Positions 17,246 through 26,179 of a stretch of DNA of 64,000 nucleotides are shown in pieces. The notes below the pieces were generated by a model, which saw only the letters and a list, made by a program, of their open reading frames with translations, made no database searches and was not told the DNA's origin. Source of the DNA: Thiemannella venezuelensis (GTDB lineage: Bacteria; Actinomycetota; Actinomycetes; Streptosporangiales; Streptosporangiaceae); NCBI RefSeq assembly GCF_014203605.1, contig NZ_JACHJJ010000015.1, positions 1 to 64,000 of the forward strand, in the 5' to 3' direction. Position numbers and translations under genes: made by a program. Every line of letters starts with the position of its first letter. The first letter of the stretch is position 1.

Positions 17246-17485
17246 TCATTTCAAGACGAGAGAGAGGATGGCGACGATCAGAGATGCGAGACCGAACAGC
17301 GCGGCCAGGGACGGGAGAGGCCACCGGTTACGTTCGAGCGACCGGATCCGGGCCTCGTGGTCGGCGACATCGGAGACGATTCCGTCGACCTTGACGGAGA
17401 CGCCGTCGACCTTGCCGCCGACCTTCTGCAGCTCGTCGTAGATTTCGCGCGCGCCGATGGTGACGGGGCCGAGCGGGTCCGACAT
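17246..17485 (-). CDS. Coiled coil plus C-terminal membrane helix, lysis accessory
   Basis: The 79-residue protein has helix IYDELQKVGGKVDGVSVKVDGIVSDVADHEARIRSLER then one membrane segment (LAALFGLASLIVAILSLVL). The architecture recalls XhlA/DUF2746-type haemolysin or holin partners. It lies seven bases upstream of the endolysin gene. Confidence 0.7.
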   Translation of the reverse strand: MSDPLGPVTIGAREIYDELQKVGGKVDGVSVKVDGIVSDVADHEARIRSLERNRWPLPSLAALFGLASLIVAILSLVLK

Positions 17486-17564
17486 GACACTCCAGGGGGA
17501 TATGGAGAAGGGGCGCCGCCTGCTCCCCCTGCAGGTCGACGCCCCTGGTCTGTGAACGGCCGGG

Positions 17565-17969
17565 TCAGCCGAGCATGTGGTCGGCGTTGCGGAGCGCGAC
17601 GAGGATCTCGGTGACCTTGTCTTGCAGGTTGTTGAGGTCCGTCACGATCGACTGGCTGTGCGACTGGTTGTACGACGCGGGCGCGGTCAGCGCGGTGATC
17701 GCGTCCGGGTCGTCCACCGCGGCCGCCTGCTGGAAGATGAGGGACCTGTCCGTGCCGGAGGAGTCTTTCCAGCGGAGGCTGCCGGCGGAGGAGTAGAGGA
17801 CGGCGCCGCCCGACGGGGTGGCCGGGGCGCCGACGTCCGGCAGCGTGAACTCGCTGCTCGCCTGCCCGATGGTCATGCCCGGCCCGGACCGCTGCGCGGC
17901 TTCGAGTTTCTCCACCCTGCGGATCAGGTCCTGGATGATGCGGGTCTGGTCCGCGCCGAACTGGCTCAC
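17565..17969 (-). CDS. Small tail protein with N-terminal coiled coil
   Basis: The 134-residue protein has coiled segment IIQDLIRRVEKLEAAQ, a Gly/Ser-rich middle, and a second helix (DLNNLQDKVTEILVALRNA). Its start overlaps the stop of the large tail gene (ATGA). Position suggests a tail-tip or fibre component; no specific family recognised. Confidence 0.6.
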   Translation of the reverse strand: MSQFGADQTRIIQDLIRRVEKLEAAQRSGPGMTIGQASSEFTLPDVGAPATPSGGAVLYSSAGSLRWKDSSGTDRSLIFQQAAAVDDPDAITALTAPASYNQSHSQSIVTDLNNLQDKVTEILVALRNADHMLG

Positions 17970-19807
17970 TCGATGACCTCCGACTCCAAGATGAGCTGGG
18001 CTTCCTCGACCCCGCGGCCCTTGCCGGGCGGACGGAAGGCGATGCCGATGATCCGCTCAGAGACGTCGAGGCCGGCGCCGCCGTCCTGCCGCTCGTACCA
18101 CACGTTCGTCATCAAAAATCTGGCCAGGTCGCCGAGGCTGTTGTGCGTCAGGCTGGCGTGTCGTCCCAGGTAGACGGTCACGGAGCGGACCCAGACGGCG
18201 CCGCCAGCCTGGTCCGCCCAGTACTGGGCGTAGTCGTCCAGGACACCGGAGTCGGTCGACTGCGTCGGATGATCGATCAGCCGGTCGATCCTCGGCCAGC
18301 CGGCGGCCCGGTGCGGAGTCGTCACCGTCGTCGAGTAGACCGGGACCCGGTCCTCGGTCGCGTCGCCTTCCGGGGTGCCGCCCCGCACATCCCAGTCGGT
18401 GCCGCCCCGCAGCGCATCCATCTCCAGGCCCCACTCGGCGATGTCGCCACCGTGCGGACTCTCCGAGAAGACGTGCACGACGTCGCTCGTGAGCTTCGGG
18501 TAGCCCCACGTCCACGTCGATTCGACGCCGCTCTCGCCGATCTCCTCGACGAGGGTGTACTCGAAGCCGCCGCTCGTCTTGGCGTACTCGGCGGCGCCGC
18601 GCCCGTAGGAGGTGTTGGAGTCGGCCTTGATCTCCAAGGCTCTGCTGACGCCAGAGGATCCGGACTGGAAGAGCAGGCCGATGTTCGCCCCGGTCTGCGT
18701 CTGGGCGTGCTGCAGGAGGCTGCGGACGTTGGCGACCTGGTCCCCGGAGTAGGAGCGGTCCGAGCGCACCCGCACGCTGTAGAAGTAGCCGTCGAAAGTC
18801 GTTCCCCTGAGCTGGACGCTGATCTTCCCGCTGCGGTCCCGCCGAAGGACGGCGCCGGTCAGCCAGTAGCGGCCCCGGAACTGGCCGTCTCTCCAGATGC
18901 GGATCTGCACCCGGCCGGGACCTGTCGTCAGGTCGGAGCGCAGCCGGGGGATGATGCGGCGCGCCGCGGCCGCGACCCGCGAGTTGGGGATCGGCAGGGT
19001 GCCGCTGAAGGATCCCGGTTCGCCGATGCGCTTGTCGTACACCGGGTCCTGCGGATAGATGTCGTCCAGGTACGCCCCGGTCAGGAAGTCGTGCGCGGTG
19101 TACCGGTACAGCGCCGAGCCTTTCGCCGGCGTGAACGCGGGCGCGGGCGGGGGCGGCGGCACGTAGTCGCCCGGGACAACGACGAGGGTCCAGGTCTGCC
19201 AGAACTGGATGGACGTGGACCCCACGGTGAAGTCGGCCTCCGGCAGGGCCGCGGAGGTGAGCATGGTGGACGCGCCCACGAACGCGGAGGCGAACACGCT
19301 GTGCGCGTTCTCGTCCTCCACTGTGTAGCTGCTGTCCGGGCTCCAGGAGACCGGGTCACCGAACAAGTCGCCGCCGAGCACGTACCGGATGGCGATGCCG
19401 CCGGCGGCGCCCGGGGAGGCGTCCGGCGCGGACACGTCCGTGCCCGGACCGGCGCCCATGTCGGAGCCGTCGCTCACGAGGATCATGCTGGTGGGGGTGG
19501 CGCCGCGCAGGTGGACGAGGGCGACCAGGCCGGAGGCGTCCTCGCCCTGCGTGATGGCATACGTCGACGGGTTGGAGGTGCCGCAGACCTGCGTCCAGAC
19601 CCGGGTGGTGAACCACTCGTCGTCGAGACGCTCGTCGGCCAGCGCCCACCCGGCCCCGCCGGAGATCGACATGTCCTCGGAGGGGCCGATCGTCGTCTGG
19701 ATCGCCACCAGCATGTCGCCGGCCTGGACCCCGGACGGAGCGGTGATGAGGTCGAAGGCTCCTTCCACACTGTGGATGCGGGCGCTGCGCGGGGTCGCGG
19801 TCGTCAC
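17966..19807 (-). CDS. Minor tail protein (tail-tip, Tal/gp18-like)
   Basis: The 613-residue protein has an N-terminal lectin-like beta domain (about 1-215: GVQAGDMLVAIQTTIGPSEDM, FWQTWTLVVVPGDYV), a proline linker, and a C-terminal part with DDIYPQDPVYDKRIGEPGSFSGTLPIPN and RIWRDGQFRGRYWLTG, typical of actinophage minor tail proteins in the baseplate hub. It is directly downstream of Dit, where tail-associated proteins belong. The N-terminal domain resembles that of the neighbouring Dit protein. Confidence 0.75.
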   Translation of the reverse strand: MTTATPRSARIHSVEGAFDLITAPSGVQAGDMLVAIQTTIGPSEDMSISGGAGWALADERLDDEWFTTRVWTQVCGTSNPSTYAITQGEDASGLVALVHLRGATPTSMILVSDGSDMGAGPGTDVSAPDASPGAAGGIAIRYVLGGDLFGDPVSWSPDSSYTVEDENAHSVFASAFVGASTMLTSAALPEADFTVGSTSIQFWQTWTLVVVPGDYVPPPPPAPAFTPAKGSALYRYTAHDFLTGAYLDDIYPQDPVYDKRIGEPGSFSGTLPIPNSRVAAAARRIIPRLRSDLTTGPGRVQIRIWRDGQFRGRYWLTGAVLRRDRSGKISVQLRGTTFDGYFYSVRVRSDRSYSGDQVANVRSLLQHAQTQTGANIGLLFQSGSSGVSRALEIKADSNTSYGRGAAEYAKTSGGFEYTLVEEIGESGVESTWTWGYPKLTSDVVHVFSESPHGGDIAEWGLEMDALRGGTDWDVRGGTPEGDATEDRVPVYSTTVTTPHRAAGWPRIDRLIDHPTQSTDSGVLDDYAQYWADQAGGAVWVRSVTVYLGRHASLTHNSLGDLARFLMTNVWYERQDGGAGLDVSERIIGIAFRPPGKGRGVEEAQLILESEVIE

Positions 19808-19828
19808 GTCACCACCACCTCTCCAGGC

Positions 19829-21688
19829 TCAGGTGCGGGCGTGACGCCACAGGATGTCCATCCCGGCTGCCCCGCCAGAGTCCGCAGTGAACAGGAGCAC
19901 GTTGGCGCCAGCGCCGAGCACGAAGTCCGGGATCGACGTGGAACCCTCGATGAGGTCGCTGACATGGTCGGTGGCGCCGATGACGGCCGTGCCCAGCTTG
20001 ACGTCGATCTCCAGGACCTCGCCGTCGGCGACGGACACGTTGAACGCGATCACCCGATCGAGCGTCGGGTTTTCGATCTGCGGGGTCACCGTCGGCCCCG
20101 GGATCCGGATGACGACCCGCGGGGACGCCTCGTTGCCGTCGTTGAGGACCTCGGTCTCGATGTCCCGGGCGATGGTCGCGGACTGGCGGATCACGCCGTA
20201 CAGGCGGGGGTCCGAGCATGTCCACTGGATGACGCCGCGCATGAGCCCGAGCCTGGCCTGCTTGTTGATCGTGCCGGGTTTCCGATCGGACAAGTGCGCG
20301 TAGACGAGGTACGGCGCGCCGAGGTCGAAGTCCCAGATGACCAGGGACCCCTCGTCCTCAGTCTGGGCGAGGCCGGTAGCCATCTGCAGGTCGTCGACCG
20401 CCTGGGCGATCTCCGCGCGGGGCGCCTTCATCAGGGTCGACCAGTTGATGATCCGCTCACCGGCGTATGGCTGGCCCGCGTACGAGCCGTGGCCGGTCGG
20501 CTGGTCGACGTTCCCGCTGATGATGGGCGGGCAGTCGCGCCACCCGGCCAGCTCCTGCCACGAGTACGGCGTCCCGGACCCGAGCAGGGTGCCGTTCCAC
20601 TCGATCTGCCCGGCCCGCGCCACCCGGTCCCCAGGCAGGACCGGCACGGTGACGGTCGGAGTCGGCACCGCGACGGTGATGCCGATGACGTCCAGGGTGA
20701 CGTCCGCGTGCACCTGGACAGCCGGAGCGGGCAGGTCCACGGTGGCCGGCACGGTGGCCGGGACCAGGGAGACGGTGGAGTCGACGCCCGGCGTCGGCAC
20801 CGTGGTGGTGACGGCGACGGTGTCGGGGGCGGCGACCTCGGTCTCCTCGGTGGAGACGGAGGGAGCCGGGATGTCGACGGCGACGGCGGCCGGGCCTGCG
20901 GACGCGCCCGCGCCCGCGGAGACGGCCGGGGCCGGGACGGTGGTGGCGATCGGCACGGTGGCTGGGACCGGGGAGGACCCGACGCTGGTGGCCGGGTCCG
21001 GGACGCTGGTGGCGATCGCCACGGTGGTGGTCTCGACGGAGGCATCCGTGGAGGCCGGTTTGATTTCCAGCGCAGCCCAGTACCACTCCGCCGCGGAGCT
21101 GCCGGCTGCGTCCAGATTGAAGGTGACGCCCGTGCCGGACGTCGCGGTGTTGGCCGCTTTGCGGATCGCCATGCCGGCAACGGGGAAGAACCCGGATACG
21201 GTGCCGGTCCACGCCGACTCGTCATCGGTCGAGGTGACGGCGCCGGCCGAGGACATATCGATCGCGGCACAGAACCCTCGGGACGCTGCCGCCGTCGACG
21301 TGTACGCGTTGATCGTCGCGTTGTTCGTGGTCGTGGTGCCGGTGTTGGTGGCGCCGACGTAGCTGCTGGCGTGCTGACCGGTGACGGCGTCGACTTTGAG
21401 GGCGATCGCGTTGCCGGAGCCGGTCGTGGTCAGCGTGACCGTCATCGACCCCGATCCGGTGACCGGCGCGGTCCAGATCTCGCAGAAAACCTCGTTGGCG
21501 TCGGTGTACTGGCTGCGTCGGGTCCAGGTCAGGCTGCCGCCCGACACGGTGGGGTTGGTGTCGGAGCCGACGACCATCACCATGGCGACCAGAAGCCCGG
21601 CGGCCGGCCGCGTGAATGATGCGGTGGTGACGCTGGTGGCGTCGCTGGTGGAGACGATCGCGGGGGACGTGCCGATCGCGATTGCCAT
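19829..21688 (-). CDS. Distal tail protein (Dit-like) with N-terminal adhesin-like extension
   Basis: The protein is 619 residues. Residues 1-215 form a beta-rich lectin-like domain (AAGLLVAMVMVVGSDTNPTVSGG, SAAEWYWAALEIKP). Residues 215-345 are about eight degenerate VPxPxVS-type repeats. The rest is the Dit core (GTPYSWQELAGWRD, RIINWSTLMKAPRAEIAQAV, GLMRGVIQWTCSDPRLYG). Dit joins tube to tip. The long extension is unusual and suggests a receptor-binding role at the tip (inference). Confidence 0.78.
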   Translation of the reverse strand: MAIAIGTSPAIVSTSDATSVTTASFTRPAAGLLVAMVMVVGSDTNPTVSGGSLTWTRRSQYTDANEVFCEIWTAPVTGSGSMTVTLTTTGSGNAIALKVDAVTGQHASSYVGATNTGTTTTNNATINAYTSTAAASRGFCAAIDMSSAGAVTSTDDESAWTGTVSGFFPVAGMAIRKAANTATSGTGVTFNLDAAGSSAAEWYWAALEIKPASTDASVETTTVAIATSVPDPATSVGSSPVPATVPIATTVPAPAVSAGAGASAGPAAVAVDIPAPSVSTEETEVAAPDTVAVTTTVPTPGVDSTVSLVPATVPATVDLPAPAVQVHADVTLDVIGITVAVPTPTVTVPVLPGDRVARAGQIEWNGTLLGSGTPYSWQELAGWRDCPPIISGNVDQPTGHGSYAGQPYAGERIINWSTLMKAPRAEIAQAVDDLQMATGLAQTEDEGSLVIWDFDLGAPYLVYAHLSDRKPGTINKQARLGLMRGVIQWTCSDPRLYGVIRQSATIARDIETEVLNDGNEASPRVVIRIPGPTVTPQIENPTLDRVIAFNVSVADGEVLEIDVKLGTAVIGATDHVSDLIEGSTSIPDFVLGAGANVLLFTADSGGAAGMDILWRHART

Positions 21689-21723
21689 ACCCGGCCCCCT
21701 CTCGGATCAGGTGGGTGGGCATG

Positions 21724-21745
21724 AAAAAAGCCCCGTCGAGGGGGC
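21724..21745 (-). terminator. Intrinsic terminator inside late operon
   Basis: On the minus strand GCCCC-CTCGAC-GGGGC is followed by six T residues. It lies between the small structural gene at 21,774 and the Dit gene, so it may reduce expression of tail-tip and lysis genes relative to upstream ones. Confidence 0.75.
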
Positions 21746-21773
21746 CGTCAGGGTGCGCGCGTAGCCGTAGGTG

Positions 21774-22205
21774 TTACGGGGTGCCGTCGATCGTCAACAG
21801 ACCGTTGGCGTGCGGCGTGATCAGCAGCGTGCCGTCCGAGGTGTTGACCGCGGAGGCGAGCATGATGCCGATCATCAGCGGATCCCCGGACACCGCTGCC
21901 GCGTAGATGTCGATGTGCTTCACATCGGACAAGGTGCTGCCGGTCCACTGGAACGCGTTCGACGTCCACTTCAGGACGCCTGCCCCGGGCTTGGAGGTGG
22001 CGGTGCCGGTGATGGCCAGGCCGCCCGCCGTATACCCGGTGCCGCTGATCTCGTTCGTGCTGCTGTACACGGTGTCATCGTTGTAGTTCGGCGACTTCGA
22101 CGACGTGTAGAGGGCGGCCTGGTGGTCCTCGGCGTCCCAGTCCAGGGCGAGCTGGGTGGCGTCGAAGATGTCCGCCAGCGTGCTGATGTAGAGGCCGGAT
22201 GCCAT
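21774..22205 (-). CDS. Small structural protein common in actinophage tail modules
   Basis: The 143-residue protein (MASGLYISTLADIFDATQLALDW, KAPNY-like SSKSPNYNDDTVYSSTNEISGTGYTAGG) belongs to a recurrent but uncharacterised actinophage family found near tail genes. It is followed by an intrinsic terminator. Confidence 0.65.
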   Translation of the reverse strand: MASGLYISTLADIFDATQLALDWDAEDHQAALYTSSKSPNYNDDTVYSSTNEISGTGYTAGGLAITGTATSKPGAGVLKWTSNAFQWTGSTLSDVKHIDIYAAAVSGDPLMIGIMLASAVNTSDGTLLITPHANGLLTIDGTP

Positions 22206-22206
22206 G

Positions 22207-22650
22207 TCAGTTGCTCCCCTCGGTGAGCGCAGCCAGCTCGGCTCGGACCTTCACGGCCTGGATGCTCATCTCGTCCAGGTCCGCGCGGGCTACGGCCAGG
22301 GCGGCCTCGTACTCGGCGCGCGCCTGCGCATCCTCCCGGGCGTCGTCCTTCCCGTTCTTGACGAGGATCGGGCCGGCCAGGATGCGTTCCAGCTCGACGA
22401 CGGTCGCCTGGAGTTTCGTGATCTGCCGTTCCCGCCGGAGCCACGTCCTCGTCTCGTTGATGTGGTTGGCCGCGGCCTGCTTGCGTGCCTTCGCCTCCGC
22501 GATGGTGTCCGGGTCGCCGGAGGCGAGCGCCTCCCGGTACGCCTCCTTGGCCTCGTGCAGCTCGTCCTCGATCGGCTCCAGAGCCTCTGCCATCGCGAGC
22601 TCGTCGCGGAGCCGCTGAAGCCCGGCCTTCCTCGTGATCTTTTTCGCCAT
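22207..22650 (-). CDS. Coiled-coil protein of tail module
   Basis: The 147-residue, almost wholly helical protein has long charged heptads (DELHEAKEAYREAL, ITKLQATVVELERIL). It sits one base from the gene downstream and three from the one upstream. Role unknown. Confidence 0.6.
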   Translation of the reverse strand: MAKKITRKAGLQRLRDELAMAEALEPIEDELHEAKEAYREALASGDPDTIAEAKARKQAAANHINETRTWLRRERQITKLQATVVELERILAGPILVKNGKDDAREDAQARAEYEAALAVARADLDEMSIQAVKVRAELAALTEGSN

Positions 22651-22653
22651 GTG

Positions 22654-22905
22654 TCAGTGCTCCTCGGTGATGCCAGTCCACAGGTCGACGCGGATGTGCG
22701 GCAGGGTGACGTGGACGTCCTGGCCGTGCTGGCGCATGCGGATCCGGTTGCCGACCTCGTCCAAGATGACCTTGATGCGCTCGCCGGTGACCGGGTGCCG
22801 GCCGTCCTTGGCCTTGGGTTTGATGCGGTGGGACCAGCCCGCGGGCCGGACCGAGACGGATCGCAGCCGGGCCAGGTCGGCCGGGGTGTAGCCCTGCAGG
22901 GACAT
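22654..22905 (-). CDS. Small tail-module protein, unknown function
   Basis: The 83-residue basic protein (TPADLARLRSVSVRPAGWSHRIKPKAKDGRHPVTGERIKV) lies between the tape measure gene and the coiled-coil gene. Proteins of this type recur in actinophages at this position. No domain assigned. Confidence 0.6.
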   Translation of the reverse strand: MSLQGYTPADLARLRSVSVRPAGWSHRIKPKAKDGRHPVTGERIKVILDEVGNRIRMRQHGQDVHVTLPHIRVDLWTGITEEH

Positions 22906-22938
22906 GCCGGGCCACCTCCTCGTGCTCGTAGGGGTGAT

Positions 22939-25038
22939 CTAGAAGGGGCGGGCCATCAGCTCGAAACCGGTCTGGGCCCCGATCTTGTGGATGTCGGCTT
23001 CCTCGCGGACGGTGACGCCGTTCATCGTGATGTTGACGCCGGAGCCGTAGGTGCCGGCCGCGCCTGGGCTGTGCTCGGAGGCGAGGCCTCCGCCGGTGTC
23101 GCCCGGGATGAGGTTGATCGGGGTCTTCTGGACGCCCTTCAGGGCTCCACCGACGCTGCCGACGTTCGGGGAGAGTCCTCCGCCGACCGCGCCCTTCGCC
23201 GCGTTGATCGCGGCTCCCATGACGCCCTTCACGGCGTTGACCGCGGCGCCCTCCTGGGAGAGGACTCCGCCGACGAACCCCTTGATCGTGTCGGCGCCGA
23301 TGTTCTCGAACACCCGGGACGGCGAATGCGAGTCGAGGACGAGTTTCGCGCCGGGCACGACGTTGCCGATCGTGGTCTTCACGGCGGCGGCAGCCTGAGA
23401 CGCCATGGCCTTGACGCCGTTGATGAACCCCTGGATGACGTCTTTTCCGGCCTGAAGCAGCAGCGACCCCAAATTGCCGAGCGCGCTGACGATTTTACCT
23501 GGCAATTCCTTAAAGAATGTGACGACGGTGTCAATTCCGGTAGAAACCGCCGACTTTATTTTCTCCCAGGATTCGGAAATTAGTGATTTCAGTCCCTCCC
23601 AGGCAGAGGAGGCGGCGGATTTAATTCCGGACCAGGCGGAAGAAAGCGCAGACTTGATGCCCTCCCAGGCGGAGGAAGCACCTTCCTTGATCAGCTCCCA
23701 GACTTTTGCGGCAATTGCAACCAAGGAATTCCAGATGCCTTCAAAAGCGCCCTTCACGCCATTCCAGATGCCTTCTCCGATTTGCTTTATGCCCCCCCAG
23801 GCGCGTTCCCAGTCGCCGGAAAAAATACCAGCGAAAGTTTCAAAAATTCCGCCTAGGGCCTGCATTAGCCCGTCCCAGATGGCGACTATGGCGGAGACGA
23901 TTCCGCCTAGGGTGTCCAGGATTGTCGAGCCGAATTCATCCCAGAAGGCCTTGGCCATGTCGACGAAGGACGACACGGCGTTGAGCAGGTGATTGAAGCC
24001 GGATTTGAACTTCTCAACCCAGCCGTCGATGGTGCCCTGGTTCTCGGAAATCCATTCCTGGATCGACGTGAAGACGTCGGAGAAGAAGCCCTTTACCTGG
24101 CTGACGATTTCGCGGACTTTCGCGCCCCATGCGCCGAGCGTCGAGTTCTCGGAGAATGCCGCCTTGAATGCGTGGAATTTGATGAGACCCCAGTCGACGA
24201 AATCAATGAACCCGGTGATCGCACCGCCGAGAGTGCTCAGGAAAAACTCGGCGATTGGCATTCCTTTTTCGACAATGCCAGGCAATTTCTCGATTAGCTC
24301 GTCTATGACATCAATGGCGACATCAAAGGCTTTTTCGATGAGGGGTGCGGATTTCTCGAAAACCTCTCCGAGCATTTTCGCGAACGGCTTGATCTTCTCC
24401 TGCAGCCTGCCGAGTCCTTCGAGGATCGGGCCCTGCAGCGGTTTCGCTGCCTCCTGGAAGGCCGTCAGCGCTTCCTTGCCGACCTTCGCGAACTCGGCCT
24501 TGACCTCCTTGGAGGCGGCCAGGACCCCGCCGAACACCGCCACGCCGAGCGTGAGCAGCCCGCCGAGGGCGGCGGCGATCCCGACGACGCCGAGAGAGGC
24601 GGCTGCGGCGGCGGCGCCGATCAGGCCGACCGCGACCGCAGTGGTGCGGGCCGCCATGGTGACGGTGCCGAGGACGCCGATGGCGCGCCGCATCGCCGCG
24701 CCGAGGCGGGAGCCGCCGGATTCGGCGCCGTCTCCGATGCCGTCACCGATCGCCTGTCCGGACTCGCGGGCCTCCTCCTCGACGTCGTCGAGCGCAGCCG
24801 AGAATCCGGCGACGAGCCGGTCCAGGTCCTTCAGGGCTTCGTCCGGGTCGGCGCCGGAGGCGATCGCCTCCGCCACTGCGGCGAACGCCGCTTCGACCTC
24901 GGATTCGATGTTGCGGGTCGCCCGGGTGGTGGTGGACTCCAGGCGGCGCAGGTCCTGGTCGGCCTGGACCAGGGTGGCGCCGAACCCGTTGTCGTCGAGG
25001 TCGATGTAGCCGACGAGCTCGCCCACGGTCATCGACAC
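22939..25038 (-). CDS. Tape measure protein
   Basis: The 699-residue protein sets tail length. The N-terminus is coiled (QADQDLRRLESTTTRATRNIES). A hydrophobic region (about 125-190) holds several membrane-competent helices for DNA ejection. A series of Trp-spaced 11-residue helices (SAWEGIKSALS, SAWSGIKSAAS, SAWEGLKSLIS) lies at about 465-510, and a Gly-rich C-terminus follows. DNA of the middle third (about 23.48-24.4 kb) is clearly more AT-rich than the ends, suggesting mosaic origin. Relatively short for this family, predicting a short tail of roughly 100 nm (rule of thumb). Confidence 0.92.
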   Translation of the reverse strand: MSMTVGELVGYIDLDDNGFGATLVQADQDLRRLESTTTRATRNIESEVEAAFAAVAEAIASGADPDEALKDLDRLVAGFSAALDDVEEEARESGQAIGDGIGDGAESGGSRLGAAMRRAIGVLGTVTMAARTTAVAVGLIGAAAAAASLGVVGIAAALGGLLTLGVAVFGGVLAASKEVKAEFAKVGKEALTAFQEAAKPLQGPILEGLGRLQEKIKPFAKMLGEVFEKSAPLIEKAFDVAIDVIDELIEKLPGIVEKGMPIAEFFLSTLGGAITGFIDFVDWGLIKFHAFKAAFSENSTLGAWGAKVREIVSQVKGFFSDVFTSIQEWISENQGTIDGWVEKFKSGFNHLLNAVSSFVDMAKAFWDEFGSTILDTLGGIVSAIVAIWDGLMQALGGIFETFAGIFSGDWERAWGGIKQIGEGIWNGVKGAFEGIWNSLVAIAAKVWELIKEGASSAWEGIKSALSSAWSGIKSAASSAWEGLKSLISESWEKIKSAVSTGIDTVVTFFKELPGKIVSALGNLGSLLLQAGKDVIQGFINGVKAMASQAAAAVKTTIGNVVPGAKLVLDSHSPSRVFENIGADTIKGFVGGVLSQEGAAVNAVKGVMGAAINAAKGAVGGGLSPNVGSVGGALKGVQKTPINLIPGDTGGGLASEHSPGAAGTYGSGVNITMNGVTVREEADIHKIGAQTGFELMARPF

Positions 25039-25064
25039 GAGAGGTCACCGCCTCTCGTGCGTGA

Positions 25065-25717
25065 TCACAGGGTGTTGATGAAGGAGCGCGCGTCCTCGCC
25101 GGTCAGCTCGACCGGCTCGGACGCGACGATCCGGTGGTAGAGGGATTCAGGGGAGAGGCCGGCCAGGAGGGCGCGGAACTGGCGGTGCGTCAGGTCCGCG
25201 ATGCCCGACGGCGTGAGGCCGTACTCCCGCCGGAAGTCCGCTTCGACCGCTGTCCAGAGCCGCCGGATCCGCCGCTCCTCCGGGTCCCCTTCCCCGGGGC
25301 TTTTCCCTCCGAGTTGTTCTTGACCAGTTCGTAGGCGTCCCGGAACGAGAGGTCCCTGCCGCGGCCGCGGGCGAGACCCCAGGCGACGACCACCCGGAAC
25401 TCCATCGCGGTCATCCCGGCGTCCACCCAGGCGTCGAGCACGTCCGCGCCGAACAGCTCGACGATCAGGCCCGTGATGTCGCCGATGGCGCTGCTGTCCC
25501 GTACCTGCTCCAGGCGCCGGTCGAAGCGGAGGGGGAGGTCGTGGGGGACGACGACCTGCACGCCGCGGATGGTCTCGGTCGCGGATTCCCCGCGCTCGGC
25601 GGCCTCCTGGCGCTGGATCTCGGCCCAGAATGCGTCCCAGGACTCGTGCTGGTCCTGCTCGACCTCGGTCTCGTCGAGGTCGTCGTCGTGCTCGGGGGAG
25701 GGTGCGTTAGTGGTCAT
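25065..25717 (-). CDS. Tail assembly chaperone, -1 frameshift (GT-like) product
   Basis: A -1 slip on GGGAAAA (25,301-25,307) changes frame from the chaperone ORF into one that reads ERRIRRLWTAVEADFRREYG, then LTPSGIADLTHRQFRALLAGL, ending at 25065 just before the tape measure start. The fused protein would be about 217 residues. Programmed frameshifting at exactly this place is a hallmark of siphophage tail chaperones. Confidence 0.85.
25190..25717 (-). CDS. Tail assembly chaperone, unshifted (G-like) product
   Basis: The 175-residue protein has an acidic N-terminus (EHDDDLDETEVEQDQHESWDAFWAE) and core GLIVELFGADVLDAWVDAGMTAMEFRVVVAWGLARGRG. The C-terminus past the slippery site becomes low-complexity Gly/Ser/Arg, as expected for read-through of the overlap in the zero frame. 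It binds the tape measure during tail assembly. Confidence 0.85.
   Translation of the reverse strand: MTTNAPSPEHDDDLDETEVEQDQHESWDAFWAEIQRQEAAERGESATETIRGVQVVVPHDLPLRFDRRLEQVRDSSAIGDITGLIVELFGADVLDAWVDAGMTAMEFRVVVAWGLARGRGRDLSFRDAYELVKNNSEGKAPGKGTRRSGGSGGSGQRSKRTSGGSTASRRRASRT
25301..25307 (-). promoter_or_regulatory. Slippery heptamer GGGAAAA for -1 ribosomal frameshift
   Basis: In the zero frame it reads G GGA AAA, the canonical X XXY YYZ form. The -1 frame is open from here to 25065 and closed in the zero frame at 25190. Confidence 0.85.
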
Positions 25718-25720
25718 GAG

Positions 25721-26179
25721 CTAGCTCACCGCCGCCGTGGTGGTGAGGCCGGACTTGACGATGGTGGCGCCCCACGCGCCCTTGTCGTTGTGGCCGCCAC
25801 CCTGCTCGCCCAGGCTGAACGTGCAGGTCCAGATCTTCCAGAGGGTGTCATGCGGGTACCGGAACCGGATCCGGCCGAGGGAATCGGAGCCGACCTTGTC
25901 CTCGCCGGCCATCTCCTCCACCCGGGCCCGGCCAGGCGGCAGCGCTCCGGTGAGGTGGTCCTGCTTGTACTGGCCCTCCAGCTCCAGGCTGGCGCCACGC
26001 TGCATGATCTCCTGCTCGTATGCGCCCTCGGAGTCGAAGTCGCCGGTTTCGACGGTCTCCTCGTTCTCGCCCTTGTTGATGGTGACGGTGGCGAGGTTCT
26101 CGATGCCGAGCCATGTGTCGGTCACCGAGGTCTCGACCTCGATCACGATGTCGCGCGCGTTGATTTTCCGCTGCGTCAC
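25721..26179 (-). CDS. Major tail protein (tail tube)
   Basis: The 152-residue beta-rich protein (DTWLGIENLATVTINKGENEETVETGDFDSEGAYEQEIMQRGASLELEG) matches actinophage major tail proteins in size and place, directly upstream of the chaperone gene. Stop and start with the neighbour overlap by four bases. Confidence 0.82.
   Translation of the reverse strand: MTQRKINARDIVIEVETSVTDTWLGIENLATVTINKGENEETVETGDFDSEGAYEQEIMQRGASLELEGQYKQDHLTGALPPGRARVEEMAGEDKVGSDSLGRIRFRYPHDTLWKIWTCTFSLGEQGGGHNDKGAWGATIVKSGLTTTAAVS

Noticed and set aside
18143-21619. Plus-strand open frame of 1,158 codons across the tail genes
   Set aside because: It is antisense to two clear tail proteins, has composition typical of a GC-rich shadow frame (Gly/Arg/Asp/Val), and no recognisable domain.
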